From Mycobacterium sp. URHD0025 (GTDB lineage: Bacteria; Actinomycetota; Actinomycetes; Mycobacteriales; Mycobacteriaceae): 64,000 bases of DNA. Within the stretch, counting starts at the first letter, position 1. Every line of letters begins with the position of its first letter. Location: contig NZ_AUEQ01000001.1 in the NCBI RefSeq assembly GCF_000426065.1, positions 372,001-436,000 of the forward strand, given 5' to 3'. A program made the position numbers and the translations under genes. Under the pieces are notes generated by a model. That model was not told the DNA's origin. It saw only the letters and a list, made by a program, of their open reading frames with translations, and did no database searches. Positions 44,322-54,838 of the stretch are shown here, piece by piece.

Positions 44322-45200
44322 GTGGACTTCACGACGATCCGGCACGAGCTCGACGACGGAATCCTCACCGTCGTCCTCGATCGCCCGGAAAACCTCAATG
44401 CCTTCACCGTCGAGATGGCAGAGGAGTTGGAGCAGACCTTCGTGGCGGTCAACGATGACGACGCGGTCCGCGCCGTCATCGTCACCGGCGAGGGCCGCGC
44501 GTTCTGCGCCGGCATGGACCTGTCGAGCGAAGGCAATGTGTTCGGTCTCGACGAGTCCAAGTCGCCGAGCCTGGCCGACATGGCCGACCTCGACAACCCC
44601 GAGCTTCGGCGGGTCCGGGATACCGGGGGCAGAGTGACGCTGGCGATCTATGCCTGCCGCAAGCCGGTGATCGCCGCCATCAACGGGGCCGCGGTCGGGA
44701 TCGGCGCGACGATGACGCTGGCCATGGACGCCCGGCTGATGTCGGCAAAGGCCCGGTTCGGGCTGGTCTTCGGAAAGCTCGGGATTACTCCCGAGGCGTG
44801 TTCGACCTGGTTCCTGCCCCGGATCGTCGGAATGCCAACGGCTTTGGACCTGGTGTACCGATCCGACATTCTCACCGCTGACGCTGCCCGCGAGCTGGGA
44901 CTGACGCAAGCCGTCCACGAACCGGACGCTCTGATCACCGAGGCACGGGCCCTGGCCGACGCCTGGACGCGCGACCGCTCACCGGTCTCGGTCGCCCTCA
45001 TGCGGCAGATGCTCTACCGGAATTCGGCCGAGCCGCATCCGGTCGACGCACACCGGGTGGACTCGTTGGCGATGTTCTATACGAGCATCGGTGACGGCCA
45101 CGACGGAGTGCGGGCGTTTCTCGACAAGCGCACCCCGGACTTCACCGGCCGGGCGTCCGAGATGCCGCCGTTCTATGAGGAGTGGGTCGACGGCGGGTAA
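44322..45200 (+). CDS. Enoyl-CoA hydratase/isomerase family protein
   Basis: A 292-residue crotonase-fold protein. Oxyanion-hole segments are GRAFCAGMDLS and NGAAVGIGATMTLAMD; the first catalytic Glu position (usually near this second segment) is not clearly conserved, while GITPEACSTWFL supplies a Glu at the second position. It should act on an acyl-CoA. GTG 44322 follows AGGAGCATTC. It is divergent from the amidase and convergent with the aldo/keto reductase. Confidence 0.9.
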   Translation: MDFTTIRHELDDGILTVVLDRPENLNAFTVEMAEELEQTFVAVNDDDAVRAVIVTGEGRAFCAGMDLSSEGNVFGLDESKSPSLADMADLDNPELRRVRDTGGRVTLAIYACRKPVIAAINGAAVGIGATMTLAMDARLMSAKARFGLVFGKLGITPEACSTWFLPRIVGMPTALDLVYRSDILTADAARELGLTQAVHEPDALITEARALADAWTRDRSPVSVALMRQMLYRNSAEPHPVDAHRVDSLAMFYTSIGDGHDGVRAFLDKRTPDFTGRASEMPPFYEEWVDGG

Positions 45201-45205
45201 GGACG

Positions 45206-46204
<999 letters not shown>

Positions 46205-47089
46205 TTATGCTTCCGGGATCTCGATCGCGAAGGTTTCCCGGGTGATGGCCTCGGGTTCCGGACCGCCGCGGACACCGGTGTCGAGCGCATCGATGGCGGC
46301 CAGTTGTTCGGCGCTCAGGTCGAAATCGAAGACGTCGAAGTTCTCGGCGATCCGCGAGGGCGTCACCGACTTTGGAATCACCTGGCGGCCCTGCTGAATG
46401 TGCCAGCGCAACATCACCTGTGCCGGCGTCTTGGAGTGCGCGCCGGCGATGTCGCCGATCACCGGATTCTCCAAGGTCGAGGTGTGTGGGCCCTCGCGGT
46501 AGAACGTGATACCCCCGATCGGTGCCCAGGCCTGGTTGAGGATGCCGTGCGCTTGGTCGTATGCCAGCAATTCGGACTGCCGGAAGTACGGGTGCACCTC
46601 GATCTGGTTGACCGCGGGCACCACCTCGGTCTCGGCCAGCAGCGAGTCAAGGTGTGCAGGCATGAAGTTGGAGACGCCGATCGCACGAACTCTGCCGTCG
46701 GCGTAGAGCTTCTCCAGTGCCTTGTAGGCGCCGATGGTCAGGTCGAACTCACCAGGCAGCGCCTGGTGCAAGATCAGCAGATCGATCTGCTCGACGCCGA
46801 GCTTGCCGGCGCCCTTGTCGAAGGCGTGCAGGGTCTGGTCATAGCCGAAGTCGCTGATCCAGATCTTGGTCTCGATGAAGACCTCGCCGCGGCCCAATCC
46901 GGATCGGCGGATCGCCTCACCGACCTCGCGCTCGTTACCGTAGGCCGCCGCCGTGTCGATGTGGCGGTAGCCGGTCTGCAGGGCGGCCTCGACGGCCTTG
47001 ATGGTTTCGGCAGGCGGTGTCTGAAAGACACCGAAGCCGAGCACCGGCATCGCGACGCCGTTATTCAAGGTGAAGGTGGGAACGCTCAT
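46205..47089 (-). CDS. Aldo/keto reductase (AKR5-like)
   Basis: A 294-residue protein of the 2,5-diketo-gluconate-reductase type: YRHIDTAAAYGNE (Asp, Tyr), IETKIWI (Lys), LILHQALPGEF (His), GVSNFMPAHL and IPKSVTPSRI for the cofactor. It is the first gene of a two-gene operon with the AKR at 45206 and is divergent from the XRE regulator, with 100 bp between the starts. Confidence 0.93.
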   Translation of the reverse strand: MSVPTFTLNNGVAMPVLGFGVFQTPPAETIKAVEAALQTGYRHIDTAAAYGNEREVGEAIRRSGLGRGEVFIETKIWISDFGYDQTLHAFDKGAGKLGVEQIDLLILHQALPGEFDLTIGAYKALEKLYADGRVRAIGVSNFMPAHLDSLLAETEVVPAVNQIEVHPYFRQSELLAYDQAHGILNQAWAPIGGITFYREGPHTSTLENPVIGDIAGAHSKTPAQVMLRWHIQQGRQVIPKSVTPSRIAENFDVFDFDLSAEQLAAIDALDTGVRGGPEPEAITRETFAIEIPEA

Positions 47090-47189
47090 ATCCTCAAGTT
47101 AGGCCTAGGGGTCGCCACATGGGAGTGCCTGATCGGCCGGGTACTGGGAGTACCTCCCTCGACGTGACGCGGATGCCTACGGTGGAGGG

Positions 47190-48083
47190 ATGACCGCGAT
47201 CAATCCGCGCACGGAGGTCCGCGAGTTTTTGAGTTCCCGACGTGCGCGCATATCCCCTGAGCAGGCGGGGTTGCCGGCGTACGGCGGCAACCGCCGCGTC
47301 AAGGGACTGCGGCGCGAAGAGGTCGCGATGTTGGCCGGGGTCTCGGTCGACTACTACGTCCGCATGGAGCGCGGCGGTCTGGCCGGCGCGTCGGACAGCG
47401 TGCTGGACGGTCTGGCCTCCGCGCTACAACTCGACGAGGCGGAGCGCGAGCACCTCTACGCCCTGGCCCGGGAATCGAGCGCCGGTGGCCACCGCCGTAA
47501 GCGAAAGACGCCGGCCACGATCAGACCGGCATTACAGCAGAGGCTCGATGCCATCACCGATGCTCCCGCCTGGATCCGCAACGGCCGCCATGATGTGCTC
47601 GCGATGAATCAGCTGGCGCGCGCGCTCTACGCGCCGGTCCTTGCCGACCCGCGACGGCCGGCCAACACCGCGCGGTTCGTGTACCTCAACCGCGATGCCG
47701 CCGAGCAGTTCTTCGTCGACTACGACAAGATCGTGCGTGACGCGGCCGCCATGCTCCGGCTGGAGGCCGGCCAGAATCCTCATGATGAGGACCTGATCGC
47801 ATTGGTCGGTGAATTGTCCACGCGCAGTGAACTTTTCCGCAAGCAGTGGGCATCTCAGGATGTCCGGTTCCATCGATCCGGCCGGAAGCGGTTGCGCCAC
47901 CCCGTGGTCGGCCAGCTCGACCTGGACTTCGAGGCGATGCCGATTCCCTCCGAGCCTGGGCTACAGCTCAACATCTACACCGCCGCCGCAGACACGCCGA
48001 CTGCTGACGGCCTCAAGTTGCTGGCCTCGTGGGCGGCCAGCCAAGACCACCTCGCCACCGAACGGGCCGCAGCGAATAGCTGA
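47190..48083 (+). CDS. XRE regulator with MmyB-like ligand domain
   Basis: A 297-residue protein: N-terminal helix-turn-helix (about 10-90; VKGLRREEVAMLAGVSVDYY) and a C-terminal MmyB-like domain (about 110-275; APAWIRNGRHDVLAMNQLAR and YDKIVRDAAAMLRLEAGQNP). The type is abundant in actinobacteria beside oxidoreductase genes, which they usually repress. The divergent AKR operon is the likely target. Confidence 0.92.
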   Translation: MTAINPRTEVREFLSSRRARISPEQAGLPAYGGNRRVKGLRREEVAMLAGVSVDYYVRMERGGLAGASDSVLDGLASALQLDEAEREHLYALARESSAGGHRRKRKTPATIRPALQQRLDAITDAPAWIRNGRHDVLAMNQLARALYAPVLADPRRPANTARFVYLNRDAAEQFFVDYDKIVRDAAAMLRLEAGQNPHDEDLIALVGELSTRSELFRKQWASQDVRFHRSGRKRLRHPVVGQLDLDFEAMPIPSEPGLQLNIYTAAADTPTADGLKLLASWAASQDHLATERAAANS

Positions 48084-48165
48084 GATGTGGTGTGAGCCCC
48101 GAAGTACGCACCGGTTACCCGTAATTCGGCCCTGCGGGTAGCGCGCGTCGGGTATTGATGAGCGC

Positions 48166-51030
48166 ATGAACGCATCGGCGTATGTGGGTCGTGTCGGGGG
48201 TCTGGCGGTCGCGCTGGGGATCGGGGCCGTACTGGCTTCCGGTAGTTGGGTGGCATCAGCGGACACCGGCGACTCCTCCGCCGGTCCCGTGAGTGGGCCA
48301 GCCAAGGGTGAGGCGAGTGCCCACGCGTCGTCCAAGGACGTCGGCCCCAACCGCAAGGTCAGAGCGCCGCGAGCATCGACATCCAACAAGCGGCCAGCCA
48401 CTGGAACCGCCGAAGGCACCACGGCGACGACGAGTGGTTCCGCTGGCTCCGTGGCCCGGCACGGCACCCGACGACGCGGAGAGGGCCCGGATCAAGTCCT
48501 TCCCGCCAAGAAGTCCAACACCAAGCCCGTCGTGACCACGACCGCCGACGACGACGCGTCACCCCCATCGGTAGAACGAACAAAACCGGCCCTGTCACAC
48601 AGATCCTGGGCACTGTCTCAACGGCCCGACCGGCCGACTCCAACGTCTCGGCCGACAAGAACATTTGCCGTCACACCCGGAATCGCCGAGTCGACAAACC
48701 TGCCTGCGACGACGCGTCAGGCGACGGCACCGGCCGATCCCGTCGTGCATGCGGTTGCAGCGACCAGCGCGTTGTTGGGGCTGGGCGATCTGTCGCCGAT
48801 GAAAGTCCCCACCACACCGCAGGATTCGAACCCGCTGGCATGGGCAGCGCTGGGCGTGGCCAGCCGCAGAACAGTCGCGGCCGAGCCGAAGATCGGCGTC
48901 CAGCAGACTTCGTCGCCTGCTGCCGTGGTCGGGGCCTCCTTGTACGACCCCATCCATGACGCGGCGCAAGCGTGGATCGCCAGTCCGATCGGTGAAGTGG
49001 TCGATGGTTTCATCAACACCGCGACCGGGTCCTACGTGATCGGCAACGGCGCGACGGGCACCGCAGAACACCCGGATGGCGGCAACGGTGGTTGGTTGTT
49101 GGGCGACGGGGGCGCGGGCTGGCACAGCACCGAGGCCGGTGAGGCCGGCGGAGCGGGCGGCGCTGCCGGACTGCTCGGCAACGGCGGAACCGGCGGTATG
49201 GGAGGCGCCGGCGCTGCCGGTGGCGACGGCGGCGCGGGCGGACTGCTGATGGGCATCGGTGGCCTCGGCGGGAACGGCGGCACGAGCCTCTCGGGGGCGC
49301 GCGGAGGCGCAGGAGGTTTCGGCGGTGAGGGGCGAGGACTGTTCTTCGGTCTCGGCGGCGATGGCGGCGATGGAGGCGACGGAGCGGTTGGTGGTATCGG
49401 AGGCGACGGCGGTGACGGCTCGAAGCTCTTCGGCATCGGCGGCAACGGCGGAGATGCCGGCGACAGCGCGGTCGGTGGCCCGGCGTCCGGTTTGGTCGCC
49501 CTCGGCGGCGCGGGCGGTATCGCCGGCATCTTCGGTACCCACGGCGACGTCGGCAAGTTCGGCACCATCGCCGGAGCGCCGCCGAGCGCAGGCGTCACCG
49601 ACAAGCTGACGACCACCGGCACCTGGTTCACCAACAGCGATGGGCAAGTCGTCATCATGCACGGCGTCAACGTGGTCTACAAGGTTCCGCCGTACGACCC
49701 TTCGGCGATGGGATTCAGCGACGACGACGCACAATTCCTGGCGGACAACGGATTCAACGTGGTGCGGCTGGGAATCGATTGGGCAGCAGTGGAACCCGAG
49801 CCTGGAGTCATCGACACGGAATACTTGGCCGGGATCAACCAAACCGTGCAGACGCTGAGTGACCACGGGATTTACACCTTCATCGACATGCACCAAGATC
49901 TGTACAGCACCGAGCTCCATGGCGAAGGTGCGCCAAGCTGGGCAACCCAGACCGGCGGGCTGCCCAACCCCGACCTGGGCGCACTTCTGGGCCAATTCGT
50001 CTTCAACTACTATCTGAGCCCCGCCCAGAACCACGCCTGGGACGCGTTCTGGGCCAACCCCGACGCTCCGGATGGGGTGGGGCTCCAGAACCACTATGCG
50101 CAGAGTTGGCAGGCCGTCGCCAGCTACTTCGGCGACAATCCCGACGTCATCGGCTACAACATCATCAATGAGCCATGGGTCGGGTCCGGTTGGCTCGCAA
50201 CGATTCTCAACGGCTCCTTCTTCGGCACCCAGCAACTCACGCCCATGTACAACCAGACCATCGCCGCCATCCGGTCGGTCGACCCGAACACTCCGGTGTT
50301 CATCTCACCTGCCAGCCCGGCGGTCGACGAGATCAGCGCCATACTCTTCGGCCAGCCCGTGCGACTGGGCACGATCTCGGATCCGAACACGGTCCTGGAG
50401 TACCACGGCTACGGCAACGTGGCCGGCATCAATCTGAGTTCCGTCGTCGGACCGATCCTCGCGCGGCGCGCCGCTGCCTACGCCGCCAGCCACGAAATGC
50501 CCGCATTCCTGGGTGAATTCGGAGCCACCAGTGACCCGGACGTGCTCGCGGCCGAATCACAGGCCGCCGACGCGAAGCAGATCAGTTGGGCGGATTGGGC
50601 GTACTCGGGTATCGGCGAGATCACCAGCAGTGCCAGCCCGAGTGACCAGTCTTTGGTCTACGACCCGTCATTGCCACCCGTCGGCGACAACGTCAACGCG
50701 AGCAACCTCCAGGCGCTCTCGAAGCCGTATCCGCAAGTGGTGTCTGGAACCCCGCAGGGGTGGACGGTCAGCGACGACGGGAAGTTCAGTTTCACCTACT
50801 CCACCGAGCGAGTCGACGGTACGGGCGCCTTCGCCGCGGGCTCGCAGACCACCATCTCGACGCCGGCCATCCAGTATCCGAACGGCTATGAGGTCGTCGT
50901 CACCGGTGGACACGTCGTCTCCGCACCGAACGACGGCAAACTCGTCATCGCATCGGATCCGGGCGCAACGACTGTCACGGTGACCGTAACGGGGAACGCG
51001 ACCAAGACCGGGTCTGTCGTCTCGACGTGA
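48166..51030 (+). CDS. Secreted PGRS-like glycine-rich protein with GH5 (endoglycoceramidase-like) domain
   Basis: A 954-residue modular protein. Residues 1-33 are a signal peptide (VALGIGAVLASGSWVASA). Residues 34-200 are Pro/Thr/Ser-rich. Residues about 290-470 are a Gly/Ala-rich PGRS tract (GGAGGAAGLLGNGGTGGMGG). Residues about 484-850 are a GH5 barrel: MHGVNVVYKVPPYDPS at the start, acid/base Glu669 in NIINEPWVG and nucleophile Glu784 in FLGEFGA. The final about 90 residues form a beta-sandwich like the C-terminal domain of rhodococcal endoglycoceramidases. There is no PE domain. It probably cleaves glycolipid or glucan at the cell surface. Confidence 0.88.
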   Translation: MNASAYVGRVGGLAVALGIGAVLASGSWVASADTGDSSAGPVSGPAKGEASAHASSKDVGPNRKVRAPRASTSNKRPATGTAEGTTATTSGSAGSVARHGTRRRGEGPDQVLPAKKSNTKPVVTTTADDDASPPSVERTKPALSHRSWALSQRPDRPTPTSRPTRTFAVTPGIAESTNLPATTRQATAPADPVVHAVAATSALLGLGDLSPMKVPTTPQDSNPLAWAALGVASRRTVAAEPKIGVQQTSSPAAVVGASLYDPIHDAAQAWIASPIGEVVDGFINTATGSYVIGNGATGTAEHPDGGNGGWLLGDGGAGWHSTEAGEAGGAGGAAGLLGNGGTGGMGGAGAAGGDGGAGGLLMGIGGLGGNGGTSLSGARGGAGGFGGEGRGLFFGLGGDGGDGGDGAVGGIGGDGGDGSKLFGIGGNGGDAGDSAVGGPASGLVALGGAGGIAGIFGTHGDVGKFGTIAGAPPSAGVTDKLTTTGTWFTNSDGQVVIMHGVNVVYKVPPYDPSAMGFSDDDAQFLADNGFNVVRLGIDWAAVEPEPGVIDTEYLAGINQTVQTLSDHGIYTFIDMHQDLYSTELHGEGAPSWATQTGGLPNPDLGALLGQFVFNYYLSPAQNHAWDAFWANPDAPDGVGLQNHYAQSWQAVASYFGDNPDVIGYNIINEPWVGSGWLATILNGSFFGTQQLTPMYNQTIAAIRSVDPNTPVFISPASPAVDEISAILFGQPVRLGTISDPNTVLEYHGYGNVAGINLSSVVGPILARRAAAYAASHEMPAFLGEFGATSDPDVLAAESQAADAKQISWADWAYSGIGEITSSASPSDQSLVYDPSLPPVGDNVNASNLQALSKPYPQVVSGTPQGWTVSDDGKFSFTYSTERVDGTGAFAAGSQTTISTPAIQYPNGYEVVVTGGHVVSAPNDGKLVIASDPGATTVTVTVTGNATKTGSVVST

Positions 51031-51053
51031 CTCCTTAGGTGGTGGTGGGTTCG

Positions 51054-51419
51054 ATGCGAGCGGTGTTGAAGGTACTTCGGGAACGACCGGTCACGGCCAG
51101 TCAATGGGTGAACGTCACGATGCTGGTGGGACTGGTGCTGGTGATGCTTTGCGTGCCGTCTTGCGGTTCTAAGGAGGAATCGCCTGAAGAGATCGTCCTT
51201 CCCAACTTGGTCGGACTGTATTGGGAAGATGCCTATAAGGAGCTGCAGACCGCGGGGTGGACCGGAGTGATAGACAAAGGGCCAGACATCGAAGTGGAGC
51301 CAAAAGACCGGGGCCGCATTATTGTCCAGGACCCGGGCGGCGGGGAGCGAGTAGGCCGCGACGCGCCTATCACCCTGCAGTGGGGCACGGTTAAAGCGAT
51401 TGACCGGCCCGGCCCGTAG
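51054..51419 (+). CDS. Small lipoprotein with PASTA-like domain
   Basis: About 121 residues from ATG 51054 (GTG 51039 upstream also in frame). A hydrophobic stretch (MLVGLVLVMLCVPSC) ends in a lipobox-like VPSC, so the mature protein starts at Cys. One PASTA-like repeat follows: VLPNLVGLYWEDAYKELQTA, IIVQDPGGGERV and PITLQWG. PASTA domains bind peptidoglycan or mediate protein contacts. It lies 23 bp after the GH5 gene and may be cotranscribed. Confidence 0.75.
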   Translation: MRAVLKVLRERPVTASQWVNVTMLVGLVLVMLCVPSCGSKEESPEEIVLPNLVGLYWEDAYKELQTAGWTGVIDKGPDIEVEPKDRGRIIVQDPGGGERVGRDAPITLQWGTVKAIDRPGP

Positions 51420-51479
51420 GGATGGAGACTGGCGCACTGTCTTCGGCCGGACTATGCGCACCAATAGGGCCATATCCAG

Positions 51480-51590
51480 TTGCCATCCAGAATTGCGACC
51501 GAATCCCCCTGTCACTTCTCAAACTGCGAGGCAAACCGCAGCTCCACTACCTCGGGTTTTGCGGGATTATCATCGAGTTGGCAAGTAGGT
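51480..51590 (+). repeat. Diverged copy E of the structured repeat
   Basis: GCCATCCAGAATTGCGACCG (51482-51501; the match continues one base) differs at one position from copy C 15730-15750. Downstream, CTTCTCAAACTGCG and CGGGTTTTGC with CATCGAGTTGGC resemble, weakly, the right half of copies B and C in the same order. It lies between the PASTA lipoprotein and the low-G+C gene that ends at 51618. Confidence 0.5.
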
Positions 51591-51617
51591 TCTTCTCATC
51601 CATTCTGGCAAAAACGT

Positions 51618-52604
51618 TCAGGCAGCAGACGGTCCCGCCTGTAGCTTCTCGGCGAAAACGGCGATGAGCTCGAGGAATTCGGCGATTCGCTTATATTGTT
51701 CCTCGAAGTTCGTCGCCAAGTTCGACATGTCGTCTGTCGCATTTGGTGCGGTGTAGTCTCTTGCTTTCTGTTCGACAAGTTCGCGCTGCTGGCGAATCTT
51801 CTCGCGCTTTTCGCGAACGTCTTTGCCTATCGAGAGGATTGACATTGCGATGCTCACACCCGGAACGACGGCCTTGAGGAGTTCTTCTGTTGCCTTCAAG
51901 GCTATTTCGTTGACTGCCGATTTCCCGATTGTTTTGATCCAACCGGGCTTTGCGTCGGCTTCCTTTAGTGTCGTGTCGCTAATGAACAGGAACGCCACGA
52001 GTAGGTTCAGCCGGACTATGAGGAGGTTCGCGGCTTCTCGTGCGGTCTCGGCTACTTCCTCGGTGGCGACAAGGGCGCTCGTCATGAGGATATCGCGGCG
52101 CTGTTTTCCCTCGTCCATAACCTTTTTGGCTTCAAGCCCTCGTGCGAGGGCGGCATCAATGACGGCGTCCGCGTGTGCAGTTGTGGCGCCGCCTAGGCCT
52201 TCGAGCTCTGCCCCGATCGCCAGGACCGCTTCGATGAGCACGTTGACCGGGCTGTTCGGGCCCTCAACCTCAGCTTTCACCGTATTTCTTATCTGCTCTG
52301 CTAGGCCCAGTAGGGCGTACTCCATAGCCAGGAGCAACTTCCCGGTGCTTCGTGCGACTGGCCCCCACTGCTCGTCAAAGTGGTCGAGTTCGTACTTGAG
52401 GGCGCTGGCGGCATCAGTGCGCGCTTTGCTCACTTTCTCTTGGTTTAGCTTCTGGACGCGCTCTAACGTCGCCTTGGTCAGTTGTGGGCCGTCGGTGCCG
52501 TACTTCGTGAGTGCCTCGACCAAGCCTGCTCTGCCTGATTCGAGTCGATCGAACGCCGACTCGACTTGGTTGGTGTTTTCGGATGACGATTCGCTGCTTG
52601 CCAT
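51618..52604 (-). CDS. Orphan helical protein with central hydrophobic hairpin, function unknown
   Basis: About 328 residues from ATG 52604 (GGGG upstream). Nearly all predicted helix: long amphipathic stretches (about 10-200), two hydrophobic segments (LLIVRLNLLVAFLFIS and AVVPGVSIAMSILSIG) separated by about 35 residues, then a charged coiled coil (VREKREKIRQQRELVEQKAR) and a tail helix. The bases are visibly less G+C-rich than the neighbours and codon use is relaxed, suggesting transfer. I recognise no family. The layout recalls alpha-helical pore-forming toxins of the ClyA/Hbl kind, but this is only shape-based. Confidence 0.7.
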   Translation of the reverse strand: MASSESSSENTNQVESAFDRLESGRAGLVEALTKYGTDGPQLTKATLERVQKLNQEKVSKARTDAASALKYELDHFDEQWGPVARSTGKLLLAMEYALLGLAEQIRNTVKAEVEGPNSPVNVLIEAVLAIGAELEGLGGATTAHADAVIDAALARGLEAKKVMDEGKQRRDILMTSALVATEEVAETAREAANLLIVRLNLLVAFLFISDTTLKEADAKPGWIKTIGKSAVNEIALKATEELLKAVVPGVSIAMSILSIGKDVREKREKIRQQRELVEQKARDYTAPNATDDMSNLATNFEEQYKRIAEFLELIAVFAEKLQAGPSAA

Positions 52605-52892
52605 TGCGACCCCGCTTCGCCCCGAACTCGAGCAGCCGGATTGGCAGCCCGACATACTGCGAAGAACAGTAGTTGACCAGCGGCCCGGCCCGCAGCTAGT
52701 TCGGTCGAGTCCGTCATCACTGGACCTGCGCAGAGGTCATCTGGGCTCGTCGAATTCCTCGTCGTGTTCATGGTCGAGGCGCCGTTGTTCGGATGCACTC
52801 ACGTCGCAAATTGCACAGTTGCGAAATTCCAGATGAGAAGTTGCGGCGCAGATTGAGAACCAACAACCCCCGCCAACACCTCTTGTCACATA

Positions 52893-52911
52893 ACGCTACG
52901 GCCAGTAGCGT
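52893..52911. promoter_or_regulatory. Palindromic operator before the monooxygenase gene
   Basis: ACGCTAC (52893-52899), 5-bp spacer, GTAGCGT (52905-52911), ending 8 bp before the GTG at 52920. The position would block transcription start, as for a TetR-type repressor. No regulator gene is adjacent. Confidence 0.55.
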
Positions 52912-52919
52912 AACGCCGC

Positions 52920-54836
52920 GTGACCCGGAGTTTCCACGTCGGCCAGCCGTTCACCACCTCCGATGCCGACATCGCGGCGGCATTGGAGCAGGTCAGCATC
53001 CCCACCCTGCTGCTCTCGCTCGTGCACATCACCGGCGACCCGCGCTACATCCGCGAGTTCAAACAGGCCGGACTGTTCCTCAACGAGGTCCAGGGCTTCA
53101 TGAGCGAGGAGGACAAGGCGCGGGTCCGTGAGGTCGCGCTGCCGGTGATCGCCGACTACCGCGACCGCGGCTGCCCGGTCCCCGACCCGCTACCCGCCGA
53201 CCTGATCCGGGAGATGCTGGACTGGGCGGCCTGCGAATCCGTCGACGACGACAACCTGCCGTTGATGCTCGAGGAGCTCGATCTCGAGGGCGTGGACCCG
53301 CGCAGGCCCACCACGCTGGAGGACACCGACAGTTTTCGCGTCGTCGTGATCGGTTGCGGTGAGTCGGGCGTACTGGCCGGGGTTCGCCTCAAGCAGGCCG
53401 ACATCGACTTCACGATTGTGGAGAAGAACGCCGGCCCGGGCGGAACCTGGTGGGAGAACAGCTATCCCGGCGCCCGCGTCGATGTCGCCAACCACTTCTA
53501 CTGTTACAGCTTCGAACCCAGCAATCACTGGGACCACTTCTTCGCCGAGCAGCCCGAGTTGCGTCAGTACTTCCGCGACGTGGTGGACCGCCACAACCTC
53601 GAACCCCACATCCGGTGGAACACCGAGGTGGTCTCCGCGGCGTGGGACGGTGAACTATGGAACGCCACGGTGCGCTCGGCGGCGGGAACCGAGACCCTCA
53701 AAGCCAACGCCGTCATCACCGCCGTCGGGCAGCTTAACCGGCCTCAGATCCCCGACTTCCCTGGCGCGGAAACCTTTGCGGGACCAGCCTTTCACTCCGC
53801 GGCGTGGAACCACGACGTCGACGTCACTGGCAAGCGAGTCGCCCTGATTGGTGCCGGTGCCAGCGGTTTCCAGATCGCCCCGGCCATCGCCGACAAGGTC
53901 GAGCACCTCACCGTTTTCCAGCGCACGGCGCAGTGGATGTTCCCCAACCCGATGTACCACGAGCGCGTCGCCGACGGGGTGCGCTGGGCGATGGAACATC
54001 TTCCGTACTACGGACGCTGGTACCGCTTTCTGCTGCTGTGGCCCGGAGCCGACAAGGGCCTGGACGCCGCGCGGGCGGACCCGGACTATGACGATCAGGG
54101 CAACGCGGTCAGCGAGATCAATGCCATTGCCCGCATCATGTTCACCGACTGGATCACCACCCAGGTCGGCGACAACCCCGACCTGCTCGCCAAGGTCCTG
54201 CCCGACTATCCGGCCACCGGAAAGCGCACGCTGCAGGACAACGGCAGCTGGCTGAGCACCCTCAAACGCGACAACGTGGACCTGATCCGCACCCCGATCG
54301 AACGCATCACCCCGAGCGGGATCGTCACGACCGAGGGCGAGACATACGAGGCCGATATCATCGTGTACGCCACCGGTTTTCGGGCCACCGACGTACTGTT
54401 CCCGATGACCATCACCGGCCGTGACGGCGTCGACCTTCGCGACGCCTGGGGGCAGCGCCCCTACGCCTACCGCGGCATCACTGTGCCCGGCTTCCCCAAC
54501 TTCTTCATGACCTACGGCCCGGGCACCCATCTGGCGCACGGCGGCAGCCTCATCCTCAACTCCGAACTGCAGATGCGCTACATCAACAAATGCCTGGAGC
54601 ATCTGATCACCGAGGGCCTGCGGGCCATGGAGCCGCTGCCCGAACCGACGAAGGATTGGCACCGCCGATCGCAGGAGGCGATCCGCCAAACCGTGTGGGC
54701 GCAGCCGTCGATCAAACACTCGTACTTCAAGAACGCAGACGGTGAGATTCACACCGTCAGCCCGTGGCGGTTGAGCGAATATCGCTCTGCCATCAACGAA
54801 CCCATCTGGTCAGACTTCACAGTGCAGGAGGCGTGA
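52920..54836 (+). CDS. Baeyer-Villiger monooxygenase, 4-hydroxyacetophenone monooxygenase type
   Basis: A 638-residue flavoprotein. The first about 135 residues form the helical N-terminal extension known from HAPMO-type enzymes (VSIPTLLLSLVHITGDPRYI). Then come the FAD motif VVIGCGESGVLAGV (from about 140), the BVMO fingerprint FAGPAFHSAAWNHD (about 286-299) and the NADPH motif ALIGAGASGFQIAP (about 310). It should insert oxygen next to a ketone to give an ester. GTG 52920 has no Shine-Dalgarno and may be leaderless. It is coupled to the downstream alcohol dehydrogenase, which could supply its ketone. Confidence 0.92.
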   Translation: MTRSFHVGQPFTTSDADIAAALEQVSIPTLLLSLVHITGDPRYIREFKQAGLFLNEVQGFMSEEDKARVREVALPVIADYRDRGCPVPDPLPADLIREMLDWAACESVDDDNLPLMLEELDLEGVDPRRPTTLEDTDSFRVVVIGCGESGVLAGVRLKQADIDFTIVEKNAGPGGTWWENSYPGARVDVANHFYCYSFEPSNHWDHFFAEQPELRQYFRDVVDRHNLEPHIRWNTEVVSAAWDGELWNATVRSAAGTETLKANAVITAVGQLNRPQIPDFPGAETFAGPAFHSAAWNHDVDVTGKRVALIGAGASGFQIAPAIADKVEHLTVFQRTAQWMFPNPMYHERVADGVRWAMEHLPYYGRWYRFLLLWPGADKGLDAARADPDYDDQGNAVSEINAIARIMFTDWITTQVGDNPDLLAKVLPDYPATGKRTLQDNGSWLSTLKRDNVDLIRTPIERITPSGIVTTEGETYEADIIVYATGFRATDVLFPMTITGRDGVDLRDAWGQRPYAYRGITVPGFPNFFMTYGPGTHLAHGGSLILNSELQMRYINKCLEHLITEGLRAMEPLPEPTKDWHRRSQEAIRQTVWAQPSIKHSYFKNADGEIHTVSPWRLSEYRSAINEPIWSDFTVQEA

Positions 54837-54838
54837 GT

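Noticed and set aside
48595..50235. Long antisense open frame of 546 codons opposite the PGRS-GH5 gene
   Set aside because: It exists because the Gly-rich tract (GGC/GGN repeats) has no stop codons in reverse. The translation is low-complexity with no domain, and the sense strand has clear catalytic motifs.
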